Positions 35,827 to 45,177 of a DNA stretch of 64,000 bases are shown one piece after another. Source of the stretch: Halalkalibacter oceani (GTDB lineage Bacteria > Bacillota > Bacilli > Bacillales > Bacillaceae_D); NCBI RefSeq assembly GCF_023715705.1, contig NZ_JAMBOS010000024.1, positions 1-64,000 on the forward strand, read 5' to 3'. Under the pieces are notes generated by a model. That model saw only the letters and a list, made by a program, of their open reading frames with translations, did not search any database and was not told the DNA's origin. Position 1 is the stretch's first letter; each line of letters opens with the position of its first letter. The translations under genes and the position numbers were made by a program.

Positions 35827-35878
35827 CTCACGCTCCTTTCCCACCCCTATCAGTGTCAATTTTGAAACCCTCGAAGTC

Positions 35879-35909
35879 ATTATACAAGATGACGCAGCGT
35901 CATCTTCAA
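35879..35909 (-). promoter_or_regulatory. MerR-type promoter with 19-bp spacer and embedded palindrome
   Basis: On the minus strand TTGAAG (35904-35909), 19 bp, TATAAT (35879-35884). A perfect dyad AAGATGACGC-n-GCGTCATCTT (35886-35906) fills the spacer. Over-long spacers with a central dyad are the hallmark of MerR-activated promoters. Confidence 0.8.
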
Positions 35910-36040
35910 GCGCAATAAATAGTTTACTATTTACTAATATAAATTCTATATATTCCTTAAATGGCATAATCGTTTTAACAACATGATTGCTTTTGACATG
36001 CATAGATGGAAATACGGAGGTGAATTCCTGGAGTAACTAT

Positions 36041-36064
36041 AGCACTCACTAATTAAACAGTGCT
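36041..36064. promoter_or_regulatory. Dyad upstream of the ArsR gene
   Basis: AGCACT-n12-AGTGCT, 32 bases before the start codon; a possible ArsR operator. Confidence 0.35.
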
Positions 36065-36095
36065 GAAAATTAACAAGTTGGGGAGAGGATGCAAC

Positions 36096-36422
36096 ATGAA
36101 CGCGCAAACTTTCAGCGCCCTGGCTGAGCCCAACCGCCTAGGTATCGTCGACCTTTTGCTGCAAGGACCACTCCCGGTAGGAGAAATTGCGAAGCAGTTA
36201 CAACTCAATCAGCCCCAAACCTCGAAACATCTTCGGGTCCTTTGCGACGCTGGCCTTGTCGAGGTTCAGCCAGTGGCCAATCGTCGAATTTATGGTCTAA
36301 AGCCTGAATCGTTTCAAGAACTCGACAGGTGGCTCGACTCTTACCGTCGGTTGTGGGAAGCCCGCTTAGATCGGTTGGATGATTATCTCAAAGTGTCGCA
36401 GGGCAAAAAACCATTAAATTAG
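36096..36422 (+). CDS. ArsR-family repressor
   Basis: 108 residues from the ATG after GGGGAGAGGATGCAAC. Winged helix AEPNRLGIVDLLLQ, QLNQPQTSKHLRVLCDAGLVE. No CxC metal motif, so it is of the non-metal group often paired with AHSA1 genes. It is followed 40 bases later by such a gene, and the pair is probably co-regulated. Confidence 0.9.
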   Translation: MNAQTFSALAEPNRLGIVDLLLQGPLPVGEIAKQLQLNQPQTSKHLRVLCDAGLVEVQPVANRRIYGLKPESFQELDRWLDSYRRLWEARLDRLDDYLKVSQGKKPLN

Positions 36423-36462
36423 CACGAATGAAACACACTCTGTCTGAAAAGGAGAAATTAGG

Positions 36463-36975
36463 ATGTCAAATAACGAAATAATCTCACGAGTAGAAAACGA
36501 TCGAATTTTAGTCCTTGAGCGCATTTTCGATGCGCCCCGCGATCTCGTATTCAGCATGTTTAAAGAGGCGGAGCATCTGAAGCATTGGTGGGGTCCCAGC
36601 GGTTGGGAGCTTCCGGTTTGCCACATTGATTTCCGCCCAGGCGGCATATGGCATTTCTGCATGAAGTGTACTGATCAAAATCAAGGTGATTTTTACGGAA
36701 TGGAATCTTGGGGCAAAGCCGTTTATAAGGATATTATCGAACCGGAAACGATTATTTACACCGATTACTTCTCGGATGCTGAAGGCAATATCGACGAAAG
36801 TATGCCGTCTACCGAGATCACATTAGAATTCATTGAACTCGATGGTAAGTCGAAGCTAATTAACCGTGCTGAATATGTGTCTGCCGAGGCTCTCAAGTCC
36901 GTTATGGACATGGGTATGCTCCTAGGCATCACTGAAACCTGGGACCGTCTGGAAGTTTATTTGAGTGGTAAGTGA
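36463..36975 (+). CDS. SRPBCC (AHSA1-like) protein
   Basis: 170 residues. ERIFDAPRDLVFSMFKEAEHLKHWWGP, FRPGGIWHFCM and the final ETWDRLEVYL are typical of AHSA1-domain proteins linked to ArsR. Ligand unknown. Confidence 0.88.
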   Translation: MSNNEIISRVENDRILVLERIFDAPRDLVFSMFKEAEHLKHWWGPSGWELPVCHIDFRPGGIWHFCMKCTDQNQGDFYGMESWGKAVYKDIIEPETIIYTDYFSDAEGNIDESMPSTEITLEFIELDGKSKLINRAEYVSAEALKSVMDMGMLLGITETWDRLEVYLSGK

Positions 36976-37072
36976 AGAAACGATAATGAAGATAAGACAA
37001 AATTAAGTAGCACGGAGTAGAAATGGAAACACTTGCCAGAAGTCAAATGTAAGAACCCCACTCAAGACGAAG

Positions 37073-37107
37073 CTGCTGAAAAAGTACGATTTTCACTTTT
37101 TCAGTAG
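37073..37107 (+). terminator. Terminator hairpin
   Basis: CTGCTGAAAAAGT with ACTTTTTCAGTAG around ACGATTTTC, about 100 bases after the AHSA1 gene. Confidence 0.6.
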
Positions 37108-37175
37108 TAATGAGTTACAAAAAAGGAAGTTTTTAAAAGTGACCTACTCAAGACGGGCTTTCACTCATTGCTTAT

Positions 37176-37216
37176 GGGCTGGGAAAAAGAGACCGCCCCC
37201 TCTTTTGCCCCAGCCC
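37176..37216. terminator. Hairpin of the common-loop family
   Basis: GGGCTGGGAAAAAGAG with CTCTTTTGCCCCAGCCC; the loop differs (ACCGCCCC). Confidence 0.6.
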
Positions 37217-37341
37217 CATTATTTAATAAAATTAACCATATCGTCCGGCGAGATCAGTTCAAAATTCATGGCCAAATTTCGGAAACCACGAGATGTGCCG
37301 CCTCACCCGCCAACTTTCATACAAAAGATCCCCTGTCGGCC

Positions 37342-37701
37342 CTATAAGTTTAACTGCTTAAAAGCCTCACGAATCTTTTCCTCTGTGATTGGTTTTGTGA
37401 TATAGTATTTGGCTCCACTTCGCAACGCTTGATAAAGAAGGTCCTGGCTTCTATTTCCGCTGATAATGATAACCTTTGCCTTTGGAAAAGCCTTCAAAAG
37501 CAGCTGGAGAGCCTGAATGCCGTCGATTCCCGGCATGGCGATATCCAAAGTGACTAACGAAGGCTGATAGTATTCATACGCTTGAACCGCCTCTGCGCCA
37601 TTGGATACTTCATCAACGACAGCATGACCTAATTTCAAAAAAATATCTTTTAACAGTAAACGAAAAAAAGGTGAATCATCACAAATTAAAATACGTTCCA
37701 T
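37342..37701 (-). CDS. Single-domain response regulator (CheY-like)
   Basis: 119 residues consisting only of a receiver: acidic pair in ILICDDSPF, phospho-Asp in LVTLDIAMPGIDG (near 53), VIIISGN and a conserved Lys in YYITKPI. No output domain. The kinase and LuxR-type regulator upstream on the same strand are possible partners. Confidence 0.92.
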   Translation of the reverse strand: MERILICDDSPFFRLLLKDIFLKLGHAVVDEVSNGAEAVQAYEYYQPSLVTLDIAMPGIDGIQALQLLLKAFPKAKVIIISGNRSQDLLYQALRSGAKYYITKPITEEKIREAFKQLNL

Positions 37702-37980
37702 TTCATCATTACTCCCTGTACTCTTTTTAAAAATGCAGCATCGCTGTGCGACCCGCTATAAAAAGTTGCGCCCTCTGACATCTGATACTGACCGTATGAA
37801 AAAAGTCAACTACATCCGATTGCATATAGAGTCCCTGTCGACTTCCTACGGGGATTTGTGCCTGGATAATCGAACTCATACTTTTCCTATTGTATTTCCA
37901 GTATTCATAGAATGTAAGTAGACACTTTCATGTACACCTTGTCTAAGCGCAAAAGAAAAAGCCTCCATGACAGAGACTCT
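37702..37980. other. Intergenic region
   Basis: No gene seen. It probably holds the promoter of the single-domain regulator. Confidence 0.3.
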
Positions 37981-39309
37981 CTAGCAAACAGGGTATAGTA
38001 GTGTAATCGTCGTTCCCTTCCCGATCTGACTCGTTACTTTCACCTTCCCCCGGTGGGCATTGATTATTTTTTTAACATGGAACATCCCCAGACCAAAATT
38101 CTGGCCTGACTTATGCTTCGTTGAATAAAAAGGTTCAAATATATTTTTCAGCTGTTCTTTGTCCATTCCCCTGCCCGTATCGGTAAAATGTAACTTCACG
38201 TGACGTTTCGTCCGTTCCACTCCAATTGTCAGCTGACCTTGCCCATCCATTGCTTCGATTGCATTGCTAATAATATTCGAAACGCATTCTGTCATCAGCG
38301 TCCGATCAACATTCAGCACCACGGAAGAGTACTGTTTTTCGAATGAAACCGAAGTGTGATCAAAGCGGTCGATCACTTCCTCCAGGACAAGCGCAATATC
38401 AGTCGGTTCAAGCTCGACGGACAGCCTTCTCCGTGTTAGGTAGGACAGCTTTGACACCATCTCCATCAGATGATCATTGGAACGCAACAAGCTGCTCAGA
38501 TGATCATCGACCACTTCATATTGCTTCGCTGCAAGGCTCCGCTGTATATTAAGCGCATGTAATTTATTTTTTGATATCGCGTTTTTAAATGCATGCTGCA
38601 TCAAGCTCGTCCCGAGCTGCATCTTCGTGAGCACAGCCGTCGATTGGAAACGGGTGAAGACATTGTATCCATACAAAATCAAGCCTGCCAGCAAGCTGCT
38701 TAGACATAAGATCGGAATCAGGATTAACAGCTCTACAGGGGATTGAAAATAGCTGCCCTCCAATTGAAGAAACAATAAAAACGCTTCAGGAATTAAGATG
38801 ATCATCCCGAGACCAACATATTGCAGCTTCTTGACCTTCTCCTTTTCTATCCTCAACAGTCCTTTGACAAATAAGACAATGGAAGCGAGCATATACGGAA
38901 TTCCCCAGCTCAAAATATAAGAATAGTTGATCCAGGAAGTCGTGTACGCATCGGTAAAGACAAACGCCAGCAACACCGGAATGAGCAGCATGCCGGTAAT
39001 TGCCGCTTTCTGGTAACCGGCGAAATGAATGAAGAAGATAAGAATCAAGTAGTACGGAAACGCATGAACGCAAATATTCAAAAAGGCCGTAACCACAAAC
39101 AGCACAGCCAAGGCCATGTCACCTGCGCCTAAGGATATTAAATGCGGGAGTACAATTTTTTCCAGTCCAACTTGCAGTCCACTCATACCTACCGTAAACA
39201 AAATTAGTGCTCCCCATACGAGCAGACGGTTTTCTCCCTGCTTCGCCAGCAAATATAAACTAATCGGGGTCATCACGAAAAATAACAGCAAGAAAAAAGC
39301 AACAATCAT
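37981..39309 (-). CDS. Membrane sensor histidine kinase
   Basis: 442 residues. Six or seven hydrophobic segments (about 1-225) are followed by a phosphoacceptor helix with His in SLMQHAFKNAI (near 247) and an ATPase domain: NIISNAIEAMDG (N box), DTGRGMD (G1), GLGMFHVKKIIN (G2). The input domain is intramembrane; signal unknown. It sits 13 bases after the LuxR-type regulator gene and is its likely partner. Confidence 0.9.
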   Translation of the reverse strand: MIVAFFLLLFFVMTPISLYLLAKQGENRLLVWGALILFTVGMSGLQVGLEKIVLPHLISLGAGDMALAVLFVVTAFLNICVHAFPYYLILIFFIHFAGYQKAAITGMLLIPVLLAFVFTDAYTTSWINYSYILSWGIPYMLASIVLFVKGLLRIEKEKVKKLQYVGLGMIILIPEAFLLFLQLEGSYFQSPVELLILIPILCLSSLLAGLILYGYNVFTRFQSTAVLTKMQLGTSLMQHAFKNAISKNKLHALNIQRSLAAKQYEVVDDHLSSLLRSNDHLMEMVSKLSYLTRRRLSVELEPTDIALVLEEVIDRFDHTSVSFEKQYSSVVLNVDRTLMTECVSNIISNAIEAMDGQGQLTIGVERTKRHVKLHFTDTGRGMDKEQLKNIFEPFYSTKHKSGQNFGLGMFHVKKIINAHRGKVKVTSQIGKGTTITLLYPVC

Positions 39310-39322
39310 TTCCCGGCTCTCC

Positions 39323-39958
39323 TTACTCCAGCAGCCCCCATTTATGGCACTTATCTGCTAACTCCTTCGTCGGGCGGCTCCAGTGAAATTTCTCCAATAT
39401 CCGTCCGACTCGCTTTTTCACCGCTGACAGACTTACACTGTTCATATCAGCAATTTCCTGCTGCGTCTTCCCCTCCAGAATAAGCTTCAACATTACGACA
39501 TCATACGGATTTAGCAGCTTTTTTTTCTTATCATATACGAGTTTTTTTAGCCTCGGCCCGTACTTCGTAACCTGCTCACTCATCGCATTGGCAATCACCG
39601 CAGGAATTTGTTCAAATTCATTTTTATAAACAAAATCATATGCCCCGTTCAAAAATGCTTCATTAAACACTTCATCATCATCTTCCAAAGAGCTTACCAT
39701 AATGACTTTCACCGCCGGATACTTGTATGTAATATCCAGTGCAGCATCCAGGCCAGTTGCATTCTCCTCCCCTAATAGAATGTCCATAAGCACGACATCA
39801 ACCGGTGTTTCATCGAGCGCCGCCATACAGGCTGCCATATTGTCTACACAAGAAGTGATCGTAAACCCGGTTTCGTTGGAGAAGTACGCTTGCAACCCTT
39901 TGCTCCAGTCCAGATCATCTTCGACCAGCATCACTTTCGCCCGATTCAAGCTACTCAC
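39323..39958 (-). CDS. Response regulator, NarL/LuxR type
   Basis: 211 residues. Receiver with VEDDLDW, phospho-Asp in VVLMDILLGEE (near 59) and Lys in DFVYKNEFE; C-terminal LuxR-type helix-turn-helix EGKTQQEIADMNSVSLSAVKKRVGRILEKF. Divergent from the GMC oxidoreductase cluster, which may be its target. Confidence 0.9.
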   Translation of the reverse strand: MSSLNRAKVMLVEDDLDWSKGLQAYFSNETGFTITSCVDNMAACMAALDETPVDVVLMDILLGEENATGLDAALDITYKYPAVKVIMVSSLEDDDEVFNEAFLNGAYDFVYKNEFEQIPAVIANAMSEQVTKYGPRLKKLVYDKKKKLLNPYDVVMLKLILEGKTQQEIADMNSVSLSAVKKRVGRILEKFHWSRPTKELADKCHKWGLLE

Positions 39959-40272
39959 TCTCCCTTCTTCTCTATTAAGCTATTATCCTATATTTTCATC
40001 TCGAAATGGAGTAGACAATTTCGTGTGTACCAGATTATTATATGCCTTTCCGCCAACCATAAAAGTGATTTTCCCAAGCCTCTTTCTCCATTGTAGCATT
40101 GAAGATGTTAATGCGATTATTCTCTCTGTTCAAAGAGGACCTCTATGTTCCTTTCCTCGATCAATAACAATTTGCTCCGTCTATTGCAGGCGATGTCACT
40201 TTTTCAAATGAATGAACATAAAAACACAATCCGCTTATATAAATGGTACTATTCCGTTTATTAAAGAGGTGA
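39959..40272. other. Divergent promoter region
   Basis: Separates the two-component genes from the flavoprotein cluster. No clear operator was recognised; TACTAT near 40246 may be a -10 for the plus-strand genes. Confidence 0.3.
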
Positions 40273-40908
40273 TTGATTATCAAGCTATCCAGCCCCTATC
40301 ACGAATATGTCTGTGAGACCTTTCAAGCCCTGACAGATGCTTTAGTCCCCGAAACTCCTCCAATGCAGCACGGTTCGTATGTTATTGATTCGGATTTGAA
40401 TGTTCATGAGTATGTCATTCATGCGCTTAATCATGAAATTACGATTCAACAGCAGTTCTTTCTGACTCCGATCCCGCTCGCTTATCCAACTGCCTTGATG
40501 CTGGATTCAGCGGCGGCACAGCTCATAGCTGCCGGACAGCTGCAAACTCCTTCGAAAAAGTCGAATGCCAGAGGGGCATTTTCCAGTCTTGTCCGCCAGG
40601 ATCGAATCAGAGTGTTAGCTGCGCTTGAGGAACTGAGAGTCGATGTTAATGCTTTACCATCTCCTTACACGAATAATGCCGGAATGGTGAAATACGTTAC
40701 AGACGCCTTGAACCGTTTGTCCTTATTTGGTTATTATTCCGAGTGGTCGGCTTACGGTTCGACAAGACTGCTGCCACCTGACCAGCGGCGCCTTCAATTT
40801 TTCCCTTTAAGTTGGCAGCAAGTCGGATACCCTGGTGTTTCGTTAGGGTATCGTGACTTTCGCGGGTTTTTGATGAAAATGCCGAGAAATGGGGAAAGCG
40901 GAAAATGA
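40273..40908 (+). CDS. Gluconate 2-dehydrogenase subunit 3 family protein
   Basis: 211 residues from TTG 40273 (ribosome site AAAGAGGTGA). TFQALTDALVPETPP and the WQQVGYPGVSLGYRDFRGF end resemble the small subunit of membrane gluconate or FAD-glucose dehydrogenases. In those systems it carries a Tat signal that exports the catalytic subunit; none is present here. It overlaps the first flavoprotein gene by four bases (ATGA), so they probably form a complex. Confidence 0.82.
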   Translation: MIIKLSSPYHEYVCETFQALTDALVPETPPMQHGSYVIDSDLNVHEYVIHALNHEITIQQQFFLTPIPLAYPTALMLDSAAAQLIAAGQLQTPSKKSNARGAFSSLVRQDRIRVLAALEELRVDVNALPSPYTNNAGMVKYVTDALNRLSLFGYYSEWSAYGSTRLLPPDQRRLQFFPLSWQQVGYPGVSLGYRDFRGFLMKMPRNGESGK

Positions 40909-42602
40909 AGAATCCAGATGTTATTATTATCGGTGCAGGCGGCGGCGGGGCGGTTGTCGCCAAGGAGCTAGGGGAATTAGGCATTCAAGTACTCGTCCTT
41001 GACGCCGGTCCATGGTTTGGTAACAAAAAATGGGCTGATCCGAATCAACAGCGCGGCTTGGCTAAAGAAAGCTCCGACCCGGCAGATTTGGACGGCGCGC
41101 TCTACCGCAAACAGTTGACGAGACGAGAAAATGATATGAATGATATCGTCGGTGGAAAGTTCCGCTGGGGTCCCGCCGATCGCAGGCGCAGTCCTTGGAA
41201 CAGAGAGGTCCCTGATCGGGCGGTTTTGTGGCAAAATGCAGGGATTGGGGGAACGACTCTTCATTACTATGGCAACTCCCCGCGCGCGTACCCTGAAGCA
41301 ATCAGCGAGTGGCCCCTTAGCTATGAAGAGCTGATCCCCTACTATGAAAAAGTAGAAGACACTTTGCCAGTGGAATTTGCTCCGACGACATCAAAGGAGG
41401 CCTTGTTCTATTATGGTGCGGAGCAGGCCGGGTTTTCACTTAATCAGACATTGGATGTGACGGAAAACGGGTATCGGCCCCAGCCGAATGCGATCCTGCC
41501 ACCAAATGAGCATTTGATGAATCCAGAATATTCATTAGAACAATTAAGTCATATGGAGGGCTGTACGTTAAGTGGACATTGTGCGCAGGGTTGTCCTTAT
41601 GGGCCTTCCCTTGAACGGATGGCAAAACGATCAACCAATATAAGCTATGTGCCACTGGCGATGAAAACGGGGAATGTGACCTTTCGTCCGAATACATTCA
41701 CAACAAAAATCTTAACGGAGACCGGGGCTGATGGTCAGCCCTCTGCTGTCGGTGTAAGATGCCGCGATACATGGACTGGAGAAGTCGAGGAGATTCGGGC
41801 CAAAGTGGTCGTTATGGCTGCGGGGACTGTCGAAAGCCCACGCCTGTGGCTCAATTCCGACTTGCCTCATAACCCTTGGGTTGGGCGGGGGTTGACGAAT
41901 CATTTTATGGACACAGTCACAGGTACGTTTGATGAGCAAACATTAATGAAGCTGCTCGACAGCCCGATGGCGGCTCCCTTTATCGGACATACATCGGGAG
42001 CGCGCCTTGATTATCCTGGGCTCGGAATGATTGAAACATTAGGGGAAAGCCCTGGGCTGAGCGCACAGGTTGTTTATGGTACGAGCGAGGTCGGATATAG
42101 TGAATTTGTTGCTTCGGACTTTTGGGACCAGGAAGGCAGAATCGTCGGCGATCAGCTTGCTGAAGCGATGAGCAACTACAAAAACAGCCTGACGATTGCG
42201 ATCTTTACAGCTGACGACGTTCATTACCGAAACAGAGTCGAAATCGTTCCTAATATTACGGATGAACATGGCCCAATCCCGCTTGTTCACTATGTTCCCG
42301 GCAAACAGGACAGACAAAGGCGGACGGAATTGGCCAAAATTGCCGCGGCTATTTTACGACAGGCCGGGGCCCATACAATCCACCGAAGCGTTCTCCCCCC
42401 TAATGTTTACATTCATCTAGAAAGTACGATGAGGATGGGGTTTGTCGTCGATTCATCATGCGAAGCCTATCAGGTTCAGCGCCTTTACATCACAGACAAT
42501 AGCAATCACTACAATTCAATTGGAGGCCCCAACCCGACCTTAACGACACAGGCACTTGCCACACGCACCGCAGAACTGCTGGCAAAAAAATATTTTTCGT
42601 AA
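40905..42602 (+). CDS. GMC-family FAD oxidoreductase, copy 1
   Basis: 565 residues. FAD dinucleotide motif VIIIGAGGGGAVVAKELGELG at residues 5-25; GIGGTTLHYYGNSPRAYPEA; VVMAAGTVESPRLW; C-terminal GGPNPTLTTQALATRTAELL. Residues near 220-230 carry C-x5-C-x3-C (GCTLSGHCAQGCPYG), the spacing known for the 3Fe-4S cluster of FAD-glucose dehydrogenase alpha subunits. Likely a cytoplasmic sugar or polyol dehydrogenase passing electrons to an unknown acceptor. Confidence 0.9.
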   Translation: MKNPDVIIIGAGGGGAVVAKELGELGIQVLVLDAGPWFGNKKWADPNQQRGLAKESSDPADLDGALYRKQLTRRENDMNDIVGGKFRWGPADRRRSPWNREVPDRAVLWQNAGIGGTTLHYYGNSPRAYPEAISEWPLSYEELIPYYEKVEDTLPVEFAPTTSKEALFYYGAEQAGFSLNQTLDVTENGYRPQPNAILPPNEHLMNPEYSLEQLSHMEGCTLSGHCAQGCPYGPSLERMAKRSTNISYVPLAMKTGNVTFRPNTFTTKILTETGADGQPSAVGVRCRDTWTGEVEEIRAKVVVMAAGTVESPRLWLNSDLPHNPWVGRGLTNHFMDTVTGTFDEQTLMKLLDSPMAAPFIGHTSGARLDYPGLGMIETLGESPGLSAQVVYGTSEVGYSEFVASDFWDQEGRIVGDQLAEAMSNYKNSLTIAIFTADDVHYRNRVEIVPNITDEHGPIPLVHYVPGKQDRQRRTELAKIAAAILRQAGAHTIHRSVLPPNVYIHLESTMRMGFVVDSSCEAYQVQRLYITDNSNHYNSIGGPNPTLTTQALATRTAELLAKKYFS

Positions 42603-42684
42603 TCAACACCCGTAGACATATTGGCGCCTCGTGAAGTTGACAGTTATTTTATATAGAACGGAATTAAGAAATGAGGGGGAAATG

Positions 42685-44379
42685 ATGAAAAACCCGGATG
42701 TCATCGTCATCGGTGCGGGTGGCGGGGGTCCCGTAATCGCCAAAGAGCTTGGGGAAGTGGGTATCCAAGTGCTCGTCCTTGAAGCTGGTCCCTGGTATGG
42801 AAATAAAAAATGGCCCGAGCCTAATCAACATCGCGGGTTAGCGCAGGAAAGTTCCGACCCGCAGGACCTGGATGGATCTCTTTACCGCAAACAAGTAACA
42901 AGACTTGAGCATGACATGAATAACCCGGTGAACGGCAAGTTCCGCCTCGGGCCGGCGGATCGCAGGCGGAGTCCCTGGTATCGAAACCTTCCTAACCCGG
43001 GCTTATTATGGCAAAATTCCGGAATCGGCGGCACAACGCTTCATTATTGGGCAAACTCGCCACGCGCCTTTCCTTATGCGATCGATGAAGGGTGGCCGAT
43101 CAGTTATGAGGAGCTGATTCCCTATTATGAAAAAGTCGAGAATACGTTGCCGATAGAATTTGCGCCGATGACCGCAAAAGAAGCGCTGTTCTTTTATGGG
43201 GCGGAACAGGCGGGCTTTTCGCTTAATCGGACGTTAGATGTGACAGAAAGCGGATACCGCCCCCAGCCGAATGCGATTTTGCCTCCAAACGAGAATTTAA
43301 TGAACCCCGAGTATTCATTAGAACAATTAAGTCATATGGAAGGCTGTACGCTGAGCGGACATTGTGAGCATGGCTGCCCTTATGGCCCTTCCCTTGACAA
43401 AATGGCAAAACGATCGACGAATGTCAGTTATGTTCCTCTTGCAATGGAAACAGGAAATGTAACGTTCCGTCCGAACACTTTTACGACAAAAATATTGACT
43501 GAAATGGACGCCAACGGCACTGTCTCCGCCATCGGCGTCAGATGCCGGAACACATGGACCGGCGAAGTCGAGGAAATCCACTGCAAAGTCGTCGTCATGG
43601 CCGCCGGTACAATCGAAAGTCCGCGCCTATGGCTTAATTCCGATTTGCCACAGAATTCCTGGGTAGGCAGGGGATTAACGAATCATTATATTGACACTGT
43701 AACCGGGATCTTTGATGAAAAAACATTAATGGAGGTCATTGGCAGTCCCACTATCGATCCATTCGTCGGCCATACATCAGGCGCAAGACTCGACTATCCA
43801 AGGCTTGGAACAGTACAAGATATGGGCTTAAGTCCAGGTCTGCTGGCAATGATGCACTATGGCTCAAGCCAGGCTGGTTACAATGAGTTTGTCGCTTCCG
43901 GATTATGGGACCAAAAAGGAAGACTCACGGGCGCCGATCTGAAAGACAACATGGATGACTATCGAAGATCCCTCAGCCTTTTGCTCATAACGGATGATGA
44001 AATCCAGTTTCAAAACAGAGACCCTCACACAAAGGACGAACATGGCCCTGTAGCCGCCGTACACTATACACCAAGCAAAACAGAAGAAAAGAAACGAATT
44101 CAATTAACCAAAATAGCGATGAACCTCCTGCGCAAAGCAGGAGCGCGTAAAATTCACCGCAATGATATCGCCGCCAACTTCTACATCCATCCTAAATCGA
44201 CAATGCGAATGGGAAAGGTGGTTGACTTGTCATGCGAGGCCTACCAGGTCAATCGCCTCTATCTCGCTGACAACAGCGTACAGGCCAACGCGATCGGCGG
44301 GACCAATCCGACATTAACCAGCCAGGCACTTGCTACACGAACAGCGGAATTGTTGGCTCGGAAGTATTTTAGCAAGTAG
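42685..44379 (+). CDS. GMC-family FAD oxidoreductase, copy 2
   Basis: 564 residues from the second of two adjacent ATGs (42682, 42685) after GAGGGGG. Closely similar to copy 1 through the first 340 residues, including the C-x5-C-x3-C motif (GCTLSGHCEHGCPYG), and more divergent between about 360 and 470, where the substrate site is expected. A tandem duplicate probably specialised for a second substrate; it shares the single small subunit upstream. Confidence 0.9.
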   Translation: MKNPDVIVIGAGGGGPVIAKELGEVGIQVLVLEAGPWYGNKKWPEPNQHRGLAQESSDPQDLDGSLYRKQVTRLEHDMNNPVNGKFRLGPADRRRSPWYRNLPNPGLLWQNSGIGGTTLHYWANSPRAFPYAIDEGWPISYEELIPYYEKVENTLPIEFAPMTAKEALFFYGAEQAGFSLNRTLDVTESGYRPQPNAILPPNENLMNPEYSLEQLSHMEGCTLSGHCEHGCPYGPSLDKMAKRSTNVSYVPLAMETGNVTFRPNTFTTKILTEMDANGTVSAIGVRCRNTWTGEVEEIHCKVVVMAAGTIESPRLWLNSDLPQNSWVGRGLTNHYIDTVTGIFDEKTLMEVIGSPTIDPFVGHTSGARLDYPRLGTVQDMGLSPGLLAMMHYGSSQAGYNEFVASGLWDQKGRLTGADLKDNMDDYRRSLSLLLITDDEIQFQNRDPHTKDEHGPVAAVHYTPSKTEEKKRIQLTKIAMNLLRKAGARKIHRNDIAANFYIHPKSTMRMGKVVDLSCEAYQVNRLYLADNSVQANAIGGTNPTLTSQALATRTAELLARKYFSK

Positions 44380-44416
44380 GCACATATGACACCCATTCGT
44401 TTGATGTAGAAAAAAC

Positions 44417-44446
44417 ACGCACACTTTTCTCTTAGGGTGTGCGTGC
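44417..44446 (-). terminator. Bidirectional terminator hairpin
   Basis: CACGCACAC with GTGTGCGTG; a T run follows on the minus strand. Confidence 0.65.
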
Positions 44447-44529
44447 TATTGAGAACGAAAGCACATGTTACGCGTATTTTGATAAAAAAAGCATTGGGTC
44501 ATTTGGCCGCTCTAAAAAAGTGTTTCCCC

Positions 44530-44880
44530 TTATGCCCGCAAAATCTTCTCCATTACTTTTCCCTTTGCCAGCTCATCGATCAGCTTATCCAAATAGCGGA
44601 TTTCTTGCATCGTCGGTTCTTCGATAGTTTCCACTCGGACGCCGCAGACCACCCCTTTGATCAAAGCCCGGGAAGGGTTCATTTTGGGAGCTTCGGCGAA
44701 GAACGTCTCAAAGTCAGTTTGCGTTTCCAGTTGCCTTTCTAACTCTTCCTGACTGTACCCGGTCAACCAGCGGATAATTTCATCGACCTCTGACTTTGTC
44801 CGTCCTTTTCTCTCTGCCTTCGTAACATAATGGGGATAAACACTGGCGAAACTCATTGTATAAATCCGGTGTTTGGTCAT
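44530..44880 (-). CDS. DUF2200 protein
   Basis: 116 residues, typical full length. [37 protein letters not shown] and [12 protein letters not shown]-like end match the family, whose function is unknown (probably a small cytoplasmic enzyme or binding protein). Monocistronic. Confidence 0.85.
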   Translation of the reverse strand: MTKHRIYTMSFASVYPHYVTKAERKGRTKSEVDEIIRWLTGYSQEELERQLETQTDFETFFAEAPKMNPSRALIKGVVCGVRVETIEEPTMQEIRYLDKLIDELAKGKVMEKILRA

Positions 44881-45177
44881 GATGTACCTCGCTTATTATC
44901 GTTTTCCTTATCTTAACATGAAGACGAACCGGGCAACACCTGACTGTCGCTTCCAAAAGATGGATAAGATGCTTTCTTAATCCCTCAATTCGGCCTGTCT
45001 TACCAACTCACCCTCAATTTTTGAATCTGTTACTTACATAGCGTTTACCCAGCATCACATTAAAATTGCTGCCTATGGAATTAGTTAAGGTGACGCTTTT
45101 GGGAAGGAGCATTAGTTAACCTTCTTGTTGTATTTAATTGATTAATAATGAAGCTGAAAAGGTTGGGAAATTACCAT

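Larger units (their letters stand above)
36976..37341. other. Intergenic region with terminators and a decayed gene end
   Basis: After a plus-strand terminator, the minus strand at 37219-37290 reads RNLAMNFELISPDDMVNFIK and a stop, ending just before the hairpin at 37176-37216. Upstream frames are closed, so this may be the last codons of a lost gene. Confidence 0.3.
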
